64,000 nt of DNA from assembly GCA_964542315.1 (NCBI GenBank), contig CAZIUA010000003.1, forward strand, positions 5,105 through 69,104, given 5' to 3'. Shown here piece after piece: positions 17,177-25,236 of the stretch. The notes below the pieces were generated by a model. That model made no database searches. It was not told where the DNA came from and worked only from the letters and a program-made list of their open reading frames with translations. A program made the translations under genes and the position numbers. Origin of the DNA: UBA11524 sp964542315. GTDB taxonomy: Bacteria; Bacillota; Clostridia; Christensenellales; Aristaeellaceae. Positions within the stretch are counted from its first letter, which is position 1. The number at the start of each line of letters is the position of its first letter.

Positions 17177-17581
17177 ATGCGTCCGACGATCCTGACCTTC
17201 AACCTGGCGGAGAGCCGCCTGTCAAAATTGCGCTTTTTGTGCATGAAGCTGGGCTGCGCGGTGAAGCCCGTGCCGGAAACGGACTGGGGACAGCCGCTGT
17301 CCGCGCTGTGCGGTTTGTCCGCTGCGGAAGAAAATGCCCCTGCGGAAGAAAATGCCCCTGCGGAACCCTTTGCCGGCGAGATGCTGGTCTTCTGCCACAT
17401 GGACAATGCGGCCGTCAACCGCTTTCTACAAACGGCGAAGCAGATGCGCTTCCAGCCGGTGGCACTCAAGGCCATCCTGACCCCGACCAACGCCGCGTGG
17501 ACGCCAGTCCGCCTGCATGCGGAACTGTCGGCGGAACGCGAAGCCATCCTTCATGGCGGGACCGCTGACCATCCGGACTGA
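17177..17581 (+). CDS. DUF3783 family protein with duplicated EENAPA hexapeptide
   Basis: The 134-residue product matches the DUF3783 pattern: an N-terminal RPTILTFNLAESRLSKLRFL, then GEMLVFCHMDNAAVNRFL and ALKAILTPTNAAWTPVRLHAEL. The family is small, cytoplasmic and of unknown function. Between the two conserved halves it has the tandem hexapeptide AEENAP-AEENAP, encoded by an 18-base tandem repeat near 17322-17360. GGAGGG precedes the ATG. It lies between the dehydrogenase and pectinesterase genes, with gaps of 12 and 14 bases. Confidence 0.75.
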   Translation: MRPTILTFNLAESRLSKLRFLCMKLGCAVKPVPETDWGQPLSALCGLSAAEENAPAEENAPAEPFAGEMLVFCHMDNAAVNRFLQTAKQMRFQPVALKAILTPTNAAWTPVRLHAELSAEREAILHGGTADHPD

Positions 17582-17595
17582 AAGGAGCATGCGCC

Positions 17596-18546
17596 ATGCA
17601 TGAGTTGACCATCCGCCCGGAGGACGGGTTGCAAGCCGCCATCGACCGCCTGCCTGCGGATGGCGAGAGCGCCGTCATCCGCCTGATGCCCGGCGAATAC
17701 CGCGAGAAGGTCGAGCTGCGCCGTCCCCACACCACCATCGAGGGTGCCGGTGCGGACAAAACACGCATCGTCTGGGCGGATGCAGCCACAGCGCCCCATC
17801 CCGACGGGCTGAACATCGGCACCTTCCGCTCCTACACGCTGCTGATCCTGGCGGCGGACTGTCATCTGCGCGGGTTGACCATTCAGAATGTCGCTGGCCC
17901 CCGCGAGACCGTCGGACAGTGTGTGGCGCTCTTTGTGGATGGCGACGGCTTCACCTGTGAGGACTGCACGCTCCTGAGCCACCAGGATACGCTGTTCACT
18001 GCGCCCCTGCCTCCGAAGGAAGTGCTCAAAAACGGCTTCCTGGGGCCGACGCAGCTCCTGCCGCGCGTCCCCCAGCGCCAGACCTACCGCCGCTGCATCA
18101 TCAAGGGCGATGTGGACTTCATCTTTGGCGGCGCGGCAGCGTGGTTCGAGGATTGCGACATAGTGTGCGTGGACGGCTATGAGGGACGGCGCGCACCGGG
18201 CGGATACGCCACGGCGGCCTCCACGCCGGAAGGGCAGAAGTATGGCTATGTGTTCCGCCATTGCAGGTTTCTGGGGGAAAACGTGCCGGAGGCTTCCTTC
18301 TATTTGGGACGCCCCTGGCGGGAATTCGCCAAGACCATTCTGCTGGAATGCCATATCGGCGCACACATCAGGCCCGAAGGCTGGAATGACTGGGGCAAGG
18401 CGGATTTCGCACACACCGGGTTGTATGCCGAATACGGCTGCACCGGTGCGGGCAGCGACACAAGCGCCCGGGCGGAATTCTCCCGCACGCTGACGGCGGA
18501 GGAGGCCGCGGCCATCACCTATGAGGACTTTATGCAAAGCCTGTGA
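17596..18546 (+). CDS. Pectinesterase (CE8), apparently cytoplasmic
   Basis: The 316-residue beta-helix protein has all pectin methylesterase motifs: TIQNVAGP, GQCVALFVDGD, LLSHQDTLF with the first catalytic Asp, GDVDFIFGGA with the second, and FYLGRPWREF with the substrate-binding Arg. It starts directly with the domain (HELTIRPEDGLQAAID) and shows no signal peptide, so it should act in the cytosol on imported methyl-esterified galacturonate oligomers. AAAGGAG lies 8 bases before ATG 17596. It ends the dehydrogenase operon and is followed by a terminator. Substrate specificity is inferred from family. Confidence 0.92.
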   Translation: MHELTIRPEDGLQAAIDRLPADGESAVIRLMPGEYREKVELRRPHTTIEGAGADKTRIVWADAATAPHPDGLNIGTFRSYTLLILAADCHLRGLTIQNVAGPRETVGQCVALFVDGDGFTCEDCTLLSHQDTLFTAPLPPKEVLKNGFLGPTQLLPRVPQRQTYRRCIIKGDVDFIFGGAAAWFEDCDIVCVDGYEGRRAPGGYATAASTPEGQKYGYVFRHCRFLGENVPEASFYLGRPWREFAKTILLECHIGAHIRPEGWNDWGKADFAHTGLYAEYGCTGAGSDTSARAEFSRTLTAEEAAAITYEDFMQSL

Positions 18547-18570
18547 GAAAACTGTGGATAACATAAAAGT

Positions 18571-18608
18571 GCGCAGCCATCGGACGGATCCGGTGTCTGC
18601 GCGTTTTT
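18571..18608 (+). terminator. Terminator after the pectinesterase gene, possibly bidirectional
   Basis: GCGCAG (18571-18576) pairs with CTGCGC (18597-18602), followed by GTTTTTG. The convergent MATE gene ends at 18620 and the opposite side is also T-rich, so it may serve both. Confidence 0.7.
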
Positions 18609-18619
18609 GTTACGCTCGA

Positions 18620-19963
18620 TCAGAAATAGTGATACTTGTTCCGCTTGGCGAACAGGAAGATGCCGCTGAAAATCACAGCCATCAGCTCCGCGACGACGAT
18701 GGAATACCAGATGCCGTCGATGTCCCAGATGAGCGGGAGGATCAGCACGGACGCGACCTGGAACACCAGCGTGCGCAGGAAGGAGATGAGCGCGGAGGTC
18801 AGGCCGTCGTTCAGGGCGGTGAAGAAGCTGGAGGCGAAAATGGCATAGCCCATGAAGAAGAACGACAGCGAGAAGATGCGGAAGCCGGACACGGTCATCT
18901 CCATCAGCGCCTGGTCGTAGCTGACGAAGAGCTTCGCCAGGGGCGTGGCCAGCAGTTCGGCATAGGCGAGCATGCTCACGCCGAAAATGCCGATGATGGT
19001 CAGGCTCTTTTTCAGCAGGCTCTTGAGCTCGGGATGATTCTGCGCGCCGTAATGATAGCCGATCACCGGCGCGGTGCCGATGGAATACCCCATGAATGCG
19101 GCGGAGAAGATCATGCTGACGTACATCATCACGCCGTAGGAGGCCACGCCGTTTTCCCCGGCATAGGCCATCAGCTGAACATTGTAGAGCATGCCCACCA
19201 CGTTCATGGCGATGTTGCTCATGAACTCCGACGAGCCATTGGTGCAGGCATGGAGGAAGGCGCGGCCGTTCCATTTCGTGCGGCAAAGACGTAGGATGCT
19301 GCTGTTTGGGCGTCCGAAGTAGATCAGCGGTACCACGCCACCTACCACCTGACTCAGGACAGTCGCCACGGCGGCACCGGCCAGCTTCCATTCCTGGGGG
19401 AGGAGGATCACCAGCACCGCATCCAGCACGATGTTCGTCATGCCGGCGGCGAAGGTCACGGCCAGGCCGAGGTTGGGCTTTTCCGCCGTGACGAAGAAGG
19501 ACTGGAACATCACCTGCAGCACGTTGAAGGGCAGCGCCATCAGGATGATCCGTGCATAGAGCACCGCGTCGTCGAGCATCTGCCCTTCCGCCTTGAGGAG
19601 GATGGCGATCGGCCGGATGAAGACCATGCCCAGCACGGCAAAGACGATGCTCAGCCCAAAGGCCACATACACGAACAGGGAGAAAAACTGGTTCGCCTGT
19701 TCCTTCTTGTGTTCGCCGAAGGACTTTGATACGATGGCGGAACCGCCCGTGCCCAGCATCAAGCCCACCGTGGAGAGGATCATCAGGAAGGGCATGATGA
19801 GGTTGATGGCCGCGAAGGGCGTCTTGCCTGCGAAGTTCGACACGAAGAAGCCGTCCACCACGCTATAGACGGACGAGAAGATCATCATGCCGATGGACGG
19901 GAGCGTAAAGCGCATCAGCCGCCCGTAGGAAAAGTGGTCAGAAAGCTGAATGGGTCGTTTCAT
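18620..19963 (-). CDS. MATE family multidrug/Na+ antiporter
   Basis: The 447-residue protein has about twelve membrane helices in two repeats, starting MKRPIQLSDHFSYGRLMRF. MATE-type features include LPSIGMMIFSSVYSVVDGFF, GTGGSAIVSKSFGEHK and the second-repeat SSEFMSNIAMNVVGMLYN. MATE exporters expel cationic compounds using Na+ or H+ gradients. The start at 19963 gives normal length and has AGGTG 6 bases upstream; in-frame codons further out overlap the regulator gene. It lies 47 bases downstream of a marR gene on the same strand, so MarR probably controls it. The natural substrate is unknown. Confidence 0.9.
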   Translation of the reverse strand: MKRPIQLSDHFSYGRLMRFTLPSIGMMIFSSVYSVVDGFFVSNFAGKTPFAAINLIMPFLMILSTVGLMLGTGGSAIVSKSFGEHKKEQANQFFSLFVYVAFGLSIVFAVLGMVFIRPIAILLKAEGQMLDDAVLYARIILMALPFNVLQVMFQSFFVTAEKPNLGLAVTFAAGMTNIVLDAVLVILLPQEWKLAGAAVATVLSQVVGGVVPLIYFGRPNSSILRLCRTKWNGRAFLHACTNGSSEFMSNIAMNVVGMLYNVQLMAYAGENGVASYGVMMYVSMIFSAAFMGYSIGTAPVIGYHYGAQNHPELKSLLKKSLTIIGIFGVSMLAYAELLATPLAKLFVSYDQALMEMTVSGFRIFSLSFFFMGYAIFASSFFTALNDGLTSALISFLRTLVFQVASVLILPLIWDIDGIWYSIVVAELMAVIFSGIFLFAKRNKYHYF

Positions 19964-20010
19964 GTTGTTCACCTGCATCTTCTTTGGACGAAGCCCTGCA
20001 CGGAAATGCG

Positions 20011-20460
20011 TCAGGGGTTCGCCGCCATTTGGTCGAGTTCTCTGCGGAAGGAGCGGTTGTACTTCTCCATCAGGGCCATATACTGCGCCAGCTCCTCGGC
20101 GGTCCAGCCAGCCAGGGCGCGGCATTCCGTTTCGTGCAGACGGCTGCCGGTCTGGCGGATGAAGTCCTTGCCGCTGTCCGTCAGCCACACGCGCTTCAAC
20201 TTGCCCTTGTCCTGCGCCAGATAGAGCAGCCCGTCCGTCTCCAGCTTCCGCATGGCGGAATTGATGGTCTGCTTGCTGGCACCGCTCTCGTTATATATGT
20301 CGTAGAGCAGGCAGCCGTCGCCCTTTTCGTGCAGTGTGTAGGCCACGATCAGCACGCTGTCCGCCACGCCGAGCTGGCGCGCCGCCTGATGATACAGCGC
20401 GTCGAGGTCCTGGGCGAGGCAGTTGAGTTTGTGGATCACTTGCTGATGGTCGTTGCTCAT
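20011..20460 (-). CDS. MarR family transcriptional regulator
   Basis: The 149-residue protein has a winged helix-turn-helix with YDIYNESGASKQTINSAMRK as the recognition region and a wing around DKGKLKRVWLTDSG. The flanking helices form the MarR dimer interface. It is the first gene of a two-gene operon with the MATE exporter. Two direct copies of a 15-base site overlap its promoter, the classical layout for MarR autorepression. An AGAAGGAG site precedes ATG 20460. The ligand is unknown but is likely a compound exported by the MATE protein. Confidence 0.9.
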   Translation of the reverse strand: MSNDHQQVIHKLNCLAQDLDALYHQAARQLGVADSVLIVAYTLHEKGDGCLLYDIYNESGASKQTINSAMRKLETDGLLYLAQDKGKLKRVWLTDSGKDFIRQTGSRLHETECRALAGWTAEELAQYMALMEKYNRSFRRELDQMAANP

Positions 20461-20480
20461 GGTTTCTCCTTCTTTAATGA

Positions 20481-20530
20481 GTATGATTTCGTACCTGGAG
20501 CAATATAGTATGATTTCGTACCAATGTCAA
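20481..20530 (-). promoter_or_regulatory. Promoter with two direct-repeat MarR operator sites
   Basis: On the minus strand TTGACA (20530-20525) and TATATT (20507-20502) have a 17-base spacer. The 15-base word GTATGATTTCGTACC occurs identically at 20481-20495 and 20508-20522. One copy fills the -35/-10 spacer and the other covers the region just downstream of the start point. Each copy contains the half-palindrome GTA-8-TAC. Confidence 0.8.
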
Positions 20531-20542
20531 GCCCTTTGGGAA

Positions 20543-20591
20543 GAAAAAGCGCGCAAAAAGAGCGCCTTCCGCGCATGACCGCGGAAGGCGC
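20543..20591 (-). terminator. Terminator of the small exported-protein gene
   Basis: A 12-base perfect stem, GCGCCTTCCGCG (20562-20573) with 20580-20591, is followed on the minus strand by two T-runs (20561-20543). Confidence 0.8.
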
Positions 20592-20614
20592 CCAGTCGTT
20601 ATTGGGGAGAATGA

Positions 20615-21106
20615 TTAGCCCAGGGGCAGAACCTTGGTGATCTCGTAGAACATCGCACCCTGACGGGCATCCTTGGTCAGCTCAGCCAGGAGATCCGCAT
20701 CTTCGATCGCCTCGAAGTAGAAGCGTGCGCCGGACATTGCGTAGGCCTTGTCGCCAGTGGGATTGGCAGCGTATACAGCCAGACCCTCACCATTGGCTTC
20801 CAGATTGAGCTTGGACTGGTTCGCGGCCAGACCCAGCTGCAGGTAGTACTTGTCATTCAGCTTCTTGATGGCGAAGATGAAGTAGCCCGCATTGGGGGTT
20901 CCGTCGGGGTTGGTGGTCATGATCAGGTAGCAGCCGGACTGGCTGTTGACCGCATTCATCAGGTCGTCGCCGGTCAGGCCATATGCCTCGTAGAAATTGG
21001 CAACGGACGCAGAGGTGAAGACATCCGCTTCGACGGCATCTTCCGCCAGAGCAGCTACGGGCAGGAACATCATCAGGGCCAGGAACAGAGCAGCAAACTT
21101 CTTCAT
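20615..21106 (-). CDS. Exported protein resembling FMN-binding split barrel (PNPOx-like)
   Basis: The 163-residue product has a clear signal peptide (MKKFAALFLALMMFLPVAALA) and then a compact domain. Features such as GCYLIMTTNPDGTPNAGYFI, KYYLQLGLAANQSKLNLEAN and GEGLAVYAANPTGDKAYAMS recall pyridoxamine-oxidase-like split barrels, which bind flavin or haem and are normally cytoplasmic. An exported member would be unusual, so I hold the fold call loosely. ATG 21106 is supported by AAGGAAGG upstream. It has its own promoter and terminator. Confidence 0.6.
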   Translation of the reverse strand: MKKFAALFLALMMFLPVAALAEDAVEADVFTSASVANFYEAYGLTGDDLMNAVNSQSGCYLIMTTNPDGTPNAGYFIFAIKKLNDKYYLQLGLAANQSKLNLEANGEGLAVYAANPTGDKAYAMSGARFYFEAIEDADLLAELTKDARQGAMFYEITKVLPLG

Positions 21107-21150
21107 GTGGATAACCTTCCTTTCTTGATGCGGATAGGATTGCTGGAACA

Positions 21151-21179
21151 AGGATACACCGCGGGGAAGTGGTTGTCAA
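21151..21179 (-). promoter_or_regulatory. Sigma-A promoter for the exported PNPOx-like gene
   Basis: TTGACA (21179-21174) and TATCCT (21156-21151) on the minus strand, 17-base spacer. Confidence 0.7.
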
Positions 21180-21200
21180 GCAAAAATCATCGTGATTTCA

Positions 21201-21950
21201 TCACCGATCCGCCTTGGAGAACGATGCGCGCCCGGCCATCAGCGTCCGGACGAAACGGAAGCCGGCCTCCTCATAGATGCGGCGCGGTGTGTCGCCATCC
21301 GGCCAGAGGGCGCAGGGCAGGGAAATTTGGCGGCAATGGGTGACGAACGCATGGGTCAGTGCGCGCCCCAGGCCGCGTCCTCGGTGCGCCGTGGCCACCA
21401 GCAGGTAGTCGATGCGGCAGATGCCCTCGTCATTGGCATGGCCGTAGATCGCGCCGACGGGCTTTTCGTCCACATAGGCGGCGAAAAAGAGGGTGTTCGG
21501 GTTCTCCAGCTGACGCTTGGCCACGGCGATCTCCCAGGGCTCACCGGCGGCGCGGAAAAGGTGCTCTGCCAGGTCGTCCGTCCAGACGGTTACGCGGCGG
21601 ATGTCCGCCTCCGCCCAGATGGTGCTGTCCGCCGTGAGCAGCATCCAATGCTGTGGCTCCTGCCAGGCGCGGAAGCCTGCTGCGGAAAGCTCGCCTTCGA
21701 TCTCCCCGAACCAGCCGTCATCCAGAATGGATTGGTAGATCACCGGATGCGCGCCGATACCGCGGTAGAAATCCACAATCTCATCAAGAATTGGGGATAA
21801 CTTTTCCGTGCGGTAGAGCAGGGCGTGGTTGCTGTCGAAGGAGTCCGGGTTGTCGGCGTTATGGTAGAGCATGCCTCAGGGACGGGGCGTCACATGGGTG
21901 AACTCGCGGGGAAAGAGGTCCTCCTCGCGATAGAAGGGCGTCATATCCAT
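21201..21950 (-). pseudogene. GNAT acetyltransferase gene with in-frame TGA at codon 25
   Basis: Codons from ATG 21950 read MDMTPFYREEDLFPREFTHV-TPRP, then TGA at 21876-21878, then GMLYHNADNPDSFDSNHALL in the same frame and onward to a complete GNAT domain. The conserved parts are CRIDYLLVATAHRGRGLGRALT (acetyl-CoA P-loop RGRGLG) and EEAGFRFVRTLM. The upstream part reads as a natural N-terminus and its ATG lies two bases after the EamA stop. The only internal start (21872) has a poor ribosome site (GAGG 3 bases away). Thus it is either a nonsense mutation, a read error (TGG to TGA would restore Trp), or a translated shorter protein of 223 residues from 21872. TGA ends many other genes here, so general recoding is excluded. 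Confidence 0.65.
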
Positions 21951-21952
21951 AC

Positions 21953-22366
21953 TTACAGCACCATGATGAGCGTACCGGCGGTGATGAGCGCCGCGCCGAT
22001 GAAGGATTTGGTGGTGAAGGGCTCCCTGAGGAAAACGAAGGCCAGCACCAGCGTGATGACCACGCTGAGCTTGTCGATGGGGACGACCTTTGATGCATCG
22101 CCGAGCTGGAGAGCGCGGTAGTAGCACAGCCAGGATGCGCCGGTGGCCAGGCCGGAAAGGATGAGGAAGAGCCAGCTGCGGCGGCTGATCTCGCTCAGGC
22201 CGTGCTGGGCGTTGGTCAGGAAGACCATGCCCCAGGCCATGACCAGCACCACCATCGTGCGGATGGCCGTGCCGAGGTTGGAGTTCACACCCTCAATGCC
22301 GACCTTGGCCAGGATGGATGTCAGGGCCGCGAACACGGCGGAAAGCAGTGCAAGGATGAACCACAT
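21953..22366 (-). CDS. Half-size EamA/DMT-type transporter
   Basis: The 137-residue protein has four to five hydrophobic segments and the DMT-type motif GASWLCYYRALQLGDASKVVP followed by DKLSVVITLVLAFVFLREPF, the typical second half of an EamA repeat. Full EamA exporters have ten helices; single-repeat proteins of this length act as dimers. Its start lies 49 bases after an exported-protein gene, and its stop is two bases before the GNAT start, so the three minus-strand genes are likely one operon. The ribosome site (AGAGG) is weak. Substrate unknown. Confidence 0.85.
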   Translation of the reverse strand: MWFILALLSAVFAALTSILAKVGIEGVNSNLGTAIRTMVVLVMAWGMVFLTNAQHGLSEISRRSWLFLILSGLATGASWLCYYRALQLGDASKVVPIDKLSVVITLVLAFVFLREPFTTKSFIGAALITAGTLIMVL

Positions 22367-22415
22367 AGCACATTGCCTCTTTTCTGTTGCAGATCTGTCC
22401 GAAGGGGAGCAGGTG

Positions 22416-22916
22416 TCAGGGCATATCGGCGGAGGCCTCAGCTGCCAGCACGCCCTCGCCGTTCAGGGTCAGGGAAGTCAAGAGTGCGTCCAGCAGGAGC
22501 GCGGCGCTTTCCGTAGCGCCATCCATGTCATAGGCGGAGAGGATCAGCAGATCCCCCTGCGCGCTGAGCACCATGACGATCTGCACATCCACGCCTTCGC
22601 CGAATTGGTTGGCATGGACGGCGGTCAGCCCGACACAGCCCTCCGTCACCGCGAGGTCATCGCCGATGATGGCTTCCGCATCGAACTGGCCCATCAGGCG
22701 GATGATGGCCTCTGCCGGGATCTCGTCCGGGACGCGGCTGATATACTGTGCGACGACACGGCTGCTGCCGCGCACGAAGATGAAAACGCCCTCGTTGGGG
22801 AGGAGCTCGGCGTCCTCCGGAGCGGTCAGGGCATAGGGCGCAAGGGGCGCGGCGTCCTCCGCGATGGCTGGGAGGGCAAAGAGGAGCATCAGCAGGATGC
22901 AGACAAGTTTCTTCAT
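22416..22916 (-). CDS. Small exported protein of unknown function
   Basis: The 166-residue product has a signal peptide (MKKLVCILLMLLFALPAIA) and a compact domain with EDAELLPNEGVFIFVRGSSR, DEIPAEAIIRLMGQFDAEA and LLILSAYDMDGATESAALLL. I do not recognise the domain. AGGAGG lies 10 bases before ATG 22916 and a strong promoter sits upstream. It is the first gene of an operon with the EamA transporter and the interrupted GNAT gene. Several exported proteins in this window share the short MKK signal peptide and AED cleavage area without other similarity. Confidence 0.7.
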   Translation of the reverse strand: MKKLVCILLMLLFALPAIAEDAAPLAPYALTAPEDAELLPNEGVFIFVRGSSRVVAQYISRVPDEIPAEAIIRLMGQFDAEAIIGDDLAVTEGCVGLTAVHANQFGEGVDVQIVMVLSAQGDLLILSAYDMDGATESAALLLDALLTSLTLNGEGVLAAEASADMP

Positions 22917-22943
22917 ATCGATCAGACCTCCTGTCTGGTTTTT

Positions 22944-22972
22944 ATGATACATCAAGCGGCACGGGATGTCAA
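22944..22972 (-). promoter_or_regulatory. Sigma-A promoter for the exported protein/EamA operon
   Basis: TTGACA (22972-22967) and TATCAT (22949-22944) on the minus strand, 17-base spacer. Confidence 0.8.
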
Positions 22973-23068
22973 TTCAGGATGTAACAAAAGAAATGTGCAT
23001 CGTGTGCAGCAATCCGTCTGCCTGATACGTTATCATATTGGAAGGATCCCCCCCGAGGAGAAATGCAT

Positions 23069-24631
23069 ATGAAACGCATGCTGCTGATGCTCTGCGTCCT
23101 GTTGGCGCTGCTGCCCCTGATGGCGCAGGGTGAGTCCGCCGAAGCGATCGTGACGGCGCAATATCCCGATGCGCAGGTGATCGCCTCCGCCCAGACGGCG
23201 GACGAGGCCTTCTTCGTGCTGGCGGACGCGGACGGCGCCCATCGCCTGTGCGGCGCGGCCCTAACCGATGGTGCGTGGTCGTTCTGGCTGGACAGTGTGG
23301 ATGCCATTCGCCCCAGCGGGCTGGGGGATGGCTGGAACAGATGGAAATATCATGACGTTACCCTGACCCTGACGGCGGATGCGCTGTCCATCGGCTACCG
23401 GACCTATGGTGTGCAGGCCTGGCAATATGATTTCGCCAAGGATGCCGCAGGGACGTGGCGATTCGTCCGCCTTCGGACATTGCAGGGCAGCTTCGTGGAC
23501 GAGCTGACCTTCGCAGAGGGCTGCGTTAACCAAACCAGCACGAAAACCTATGCCGATGGCGGCATGCGGGTGAAGGTGACGCCGCCCTGCCCCATGCCGT
23601 GGCTGACGGATTGCAAAACGCTGGCGGGCTTTGACGCATCGGCCTTCCCGATGGATCTGGGTTGGCTGTCCAGGGAGGAACTGGCGCGCGTTGCGGCGGA
23701 GCTGCTGCCCGGCTACACCCTGCTGGACGGCAAGTTCTCCTCCCGTGCCGTGACGTTCCTGATGGAAAACCCGTCGGGGGAGGTGGTCTTTCTGGGCGGC
23801 GTGCATGAAAACGGCGAATGGGTCTGGACGGAATCTGATCCCCTGCCCGAAAACGTCTGGTGCGACAGCTTCCATGCCGGGGATGGCTGCCTGCTCATCG
23901 GCTATGAGCTTCCGGGCGAGCCGGACGAATGGGGCGATCTCCCTTGGGTGGAGTATTCGATCGACCTGCAGGACGATGGCCGCTGGCTGGTCACTGGACT
24001 CTTTTGCTATGACATCTACGACAATGTTAGCTTCCAGCCGGAGGGGATGTACATCAGCATGAGCGGCTGGGTATACGGCACGTCCACACTGGAGAGGGAC
24101 ATCACGAAGATCGTCTGGGCGGACTATCCCGTGTCGCTGGCGGAGATCTTGCCGACCTGCGACCCCACCTGGGGGGTCGTCGGCGAAGAAAGTCTGCCCC
24201 TGTATGCGGACGCGGATGGCAGCGTCCTCCTGGCGGAATACTTCATGGCTACGCCGGTGCAGGTGCTCGATACGGCGGGCGAACTGGCGCAGGTGCGCAT
24301 CGCGGACACGGACGTGACCGGTTGGATGCCCGTCGGCGGACTTTGGCTGGGGGCAGATCAGCTTTTTGAAGATGAGGAGGAGAACGTAGGAGGTGAATGG
24401 TACACCTACCTTTGCACGGCGGAATACAACGCCCCCTGGGCGGTCCTGACTGACGGGGCTCGCCTGTACACCGCCCCGCAGGAGGATGCACCTGCCGTCG
24501 AATGGGAAGGGTCGGACGTGTTCCTCATGGCTGACCTGGGCAATGGCTGGTATCACGTCCGAAATGTCTACGAGATGGACTGCGCCTATGTTCGCGCAGG
24601 GGACTTCGTCCCATCTTTTGCAACTGAGTAA
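23069..24631 (+). CDS. Exported protein with C-terminal SH3-like repeats
   Basis: The 520-residue protein has a signal peptide (MKRMLLMLCVLLALLPLMAQG), a beta-rich N-terminal half of unknown type, and two SH3-like segments in the last 150 residues. These run from ESLPLYADADGSVLLAEYFM to VTGWMPVGGLW, and from DGARLYTAPQEDAPAVEWEG to the end. Such segments usually bind cell wall or other proteins. ATG 23069 is preferred over 23063, because GAGGAG at 23055-23060 is too near the earlier codon. The last ten codons and stop lie inside a dispersed repeat (24594-24656), so the natural C-terminus may once have been different. Confidence 0.75.
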   Translation: MKRMLLMLCVLLALLPLMAQGESAEAIVTAQYPDAQVIASAQTADEAFFVLADADGAHRLCGAALTDGAWSFWLDSVDAIRPSGLGDGWNRWKYHDVTLTLTADALSIGYRTYGVQAWQYDFAKDAAGTWRFVRLRTLQGSFVDELTFAEGCVNQTSTKTYADGGMRVKVTPPCPMPWLTDCKTLAGFDASAFPMDLGWLSREELARVAAELLPGYTLLDGKFSSRAVTFLMENPSGEVVFLGGVHENGEWVWTESDPLPENVWCDSFHAGDGCLLIGYELPGEPDEWGDLPWVEYSIDLQDDGRWLVTGLFCYDIYDNVSFQPEGMYISMSGWVYGTSTLERDITKIVWADYPVSLAEILPTCDPTWGVVGEESLPLYADADGSVLLAEYFMATPVQVLDTAGELAQVRIADTDVTGWMPVGGLWLGADQLFEDEEENVGGEWYTYLCTAEYNAPWAVLTDGARLYTAPQEDAPAVEWEGSDVFLMADLGNGWYHVRNVYEMDCAYVRAGDFVPSFATE

Positions 24632-24790
24632 ATGGGTCATCCATGCTATATGCGCGCGGTGCGATCTTTGGCTTCCCCTTGAGGGGAAGCTGTCGCCGCA
24701 GCGACTGATGAGGTGTTGGTTGGGCTTCGGGGTCTTTGCACCTTTTCACGCGATTGAATAAACGGCGCCTCGATATAATATACGCGCATG
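24594..24790. repeat. Composite dispersed repeat: gene-tail module plus double-hairpin module
   Basis: Bases 24600-24656 share a word with 27227-27282: GGACTTCGTCCC, then TTGAGTAAA-like and TCATCCATGC-like blocks and TATGCGCG. A double-hairpin module follows at 24670-24716: CTTCCCCTTGAGGGGAAG, then GTCGC/GCGAC, then TGATGAGGTG. A second shortened tail copy (TTCACGCGATTGAATAAACG) lies at 24745-24790. The tail carries a stop codon and its AT-rich end supplies a possible promoter for the next gene. Confidence 0.7.
24754..24781 (+). promoter_or_regulatory. Possible promoter at the edge of the repeat
   Basis: TTGAAT (24754-24759) and TAATAT (24776-24781) have a 16-base spacer; a TATAAT overlaps at 24774-24779 but would leave only 14 bases. 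It precedes the YeeE/YedE pair. Confidence 0.4.
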
Positions 24791-24831
24791 TTTGGGGGTC
24801 GAACGGGGGATGCTTTCTGCGAGGTGATCGT

Positions 24832-25236
24832 ATGCGCAGAGAGCATCCCCTTTGGCGCGGGTTTTGGCTGGCACTGGCCTGGACGGCGGTGCTGTATTTG
24901 CTGGGCGGCCTGGATACATGGCGGATCTTCCGCGGCGATGGAACCGCCCTGATCTATGCGGGCGGACTGCTGCTGGGCGGCTTGCTGGGGGCGCTGCCGT
25001 CCCTGCTGCGCAAGGGGTTGAAGTTCCGCCGGATGGGCGGTGCCGTCCATATCCGCCGCTTGGCGGTCTGCTTTGGCTGCGGTGCGCTCATGACGCTGGG
25101 ATCGGGGCTGGCCGGGCGTGGCAGCGTGCTGACGGCCTTGCTGACCGGTTCCGCCGGGGCGTATGGCTTCTGCCTGATGGCGCTGACCGCAGGCTTTGCT
25201 GCCGTCCACCTGCTGGAAAGGAGGCCGAGGGCATGA
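24832..25236 (+). CDS. YeeE/YedE-like membrane protein, first half of pair
   Basis: The 134-residue protein has four hydrophobic segments and the YeeE/YedE-type pattern GGLLLGGLLGALPSLLRKG, then RLAVCFGCGALMTLGSGLAG. Members of this family import thiosulfate or other sulfur compounds or act in redox supply. The usual cysteine motif is reduced to CFGCG. GAGGTG precedes ATG 24832, so longer frames from 24736 start inside the repeat and are unlikely. Its stop overlaps the start of the next gene (ATGA), making a coupled pair. The sulfur assignment is inferred from family resemblance only. Confidence 0.7.
   Translation: MRREHPLWRGFWLALAWTAVLYLLGGLDTWRIFRGDGTALIYAGGLLLGGLLGALPSLLRKGLKFRRMGGAVHIRRLAVCFGCGALMTLGSGLAGRGSVLTALLTGSAGAYGFCLMALTAGFAAVHLLERRPRA

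Noticed and set aside
21876..21878. General recoding of TGA as tryptophan to explain the GNAT gene.
   Set aside because: TGA is the natural stop of many other genes here (for example 1308, 7092-side operon genes, 33391 and 42245), and no selenocysteine element is seen.
23023..23035. TGATA-CGT-TATCA palindrome upstream of the exported SH3-like gene as an operator.
   Set aside because: Single short site overlapping a weak -10 with no convincing -35; could be chance.
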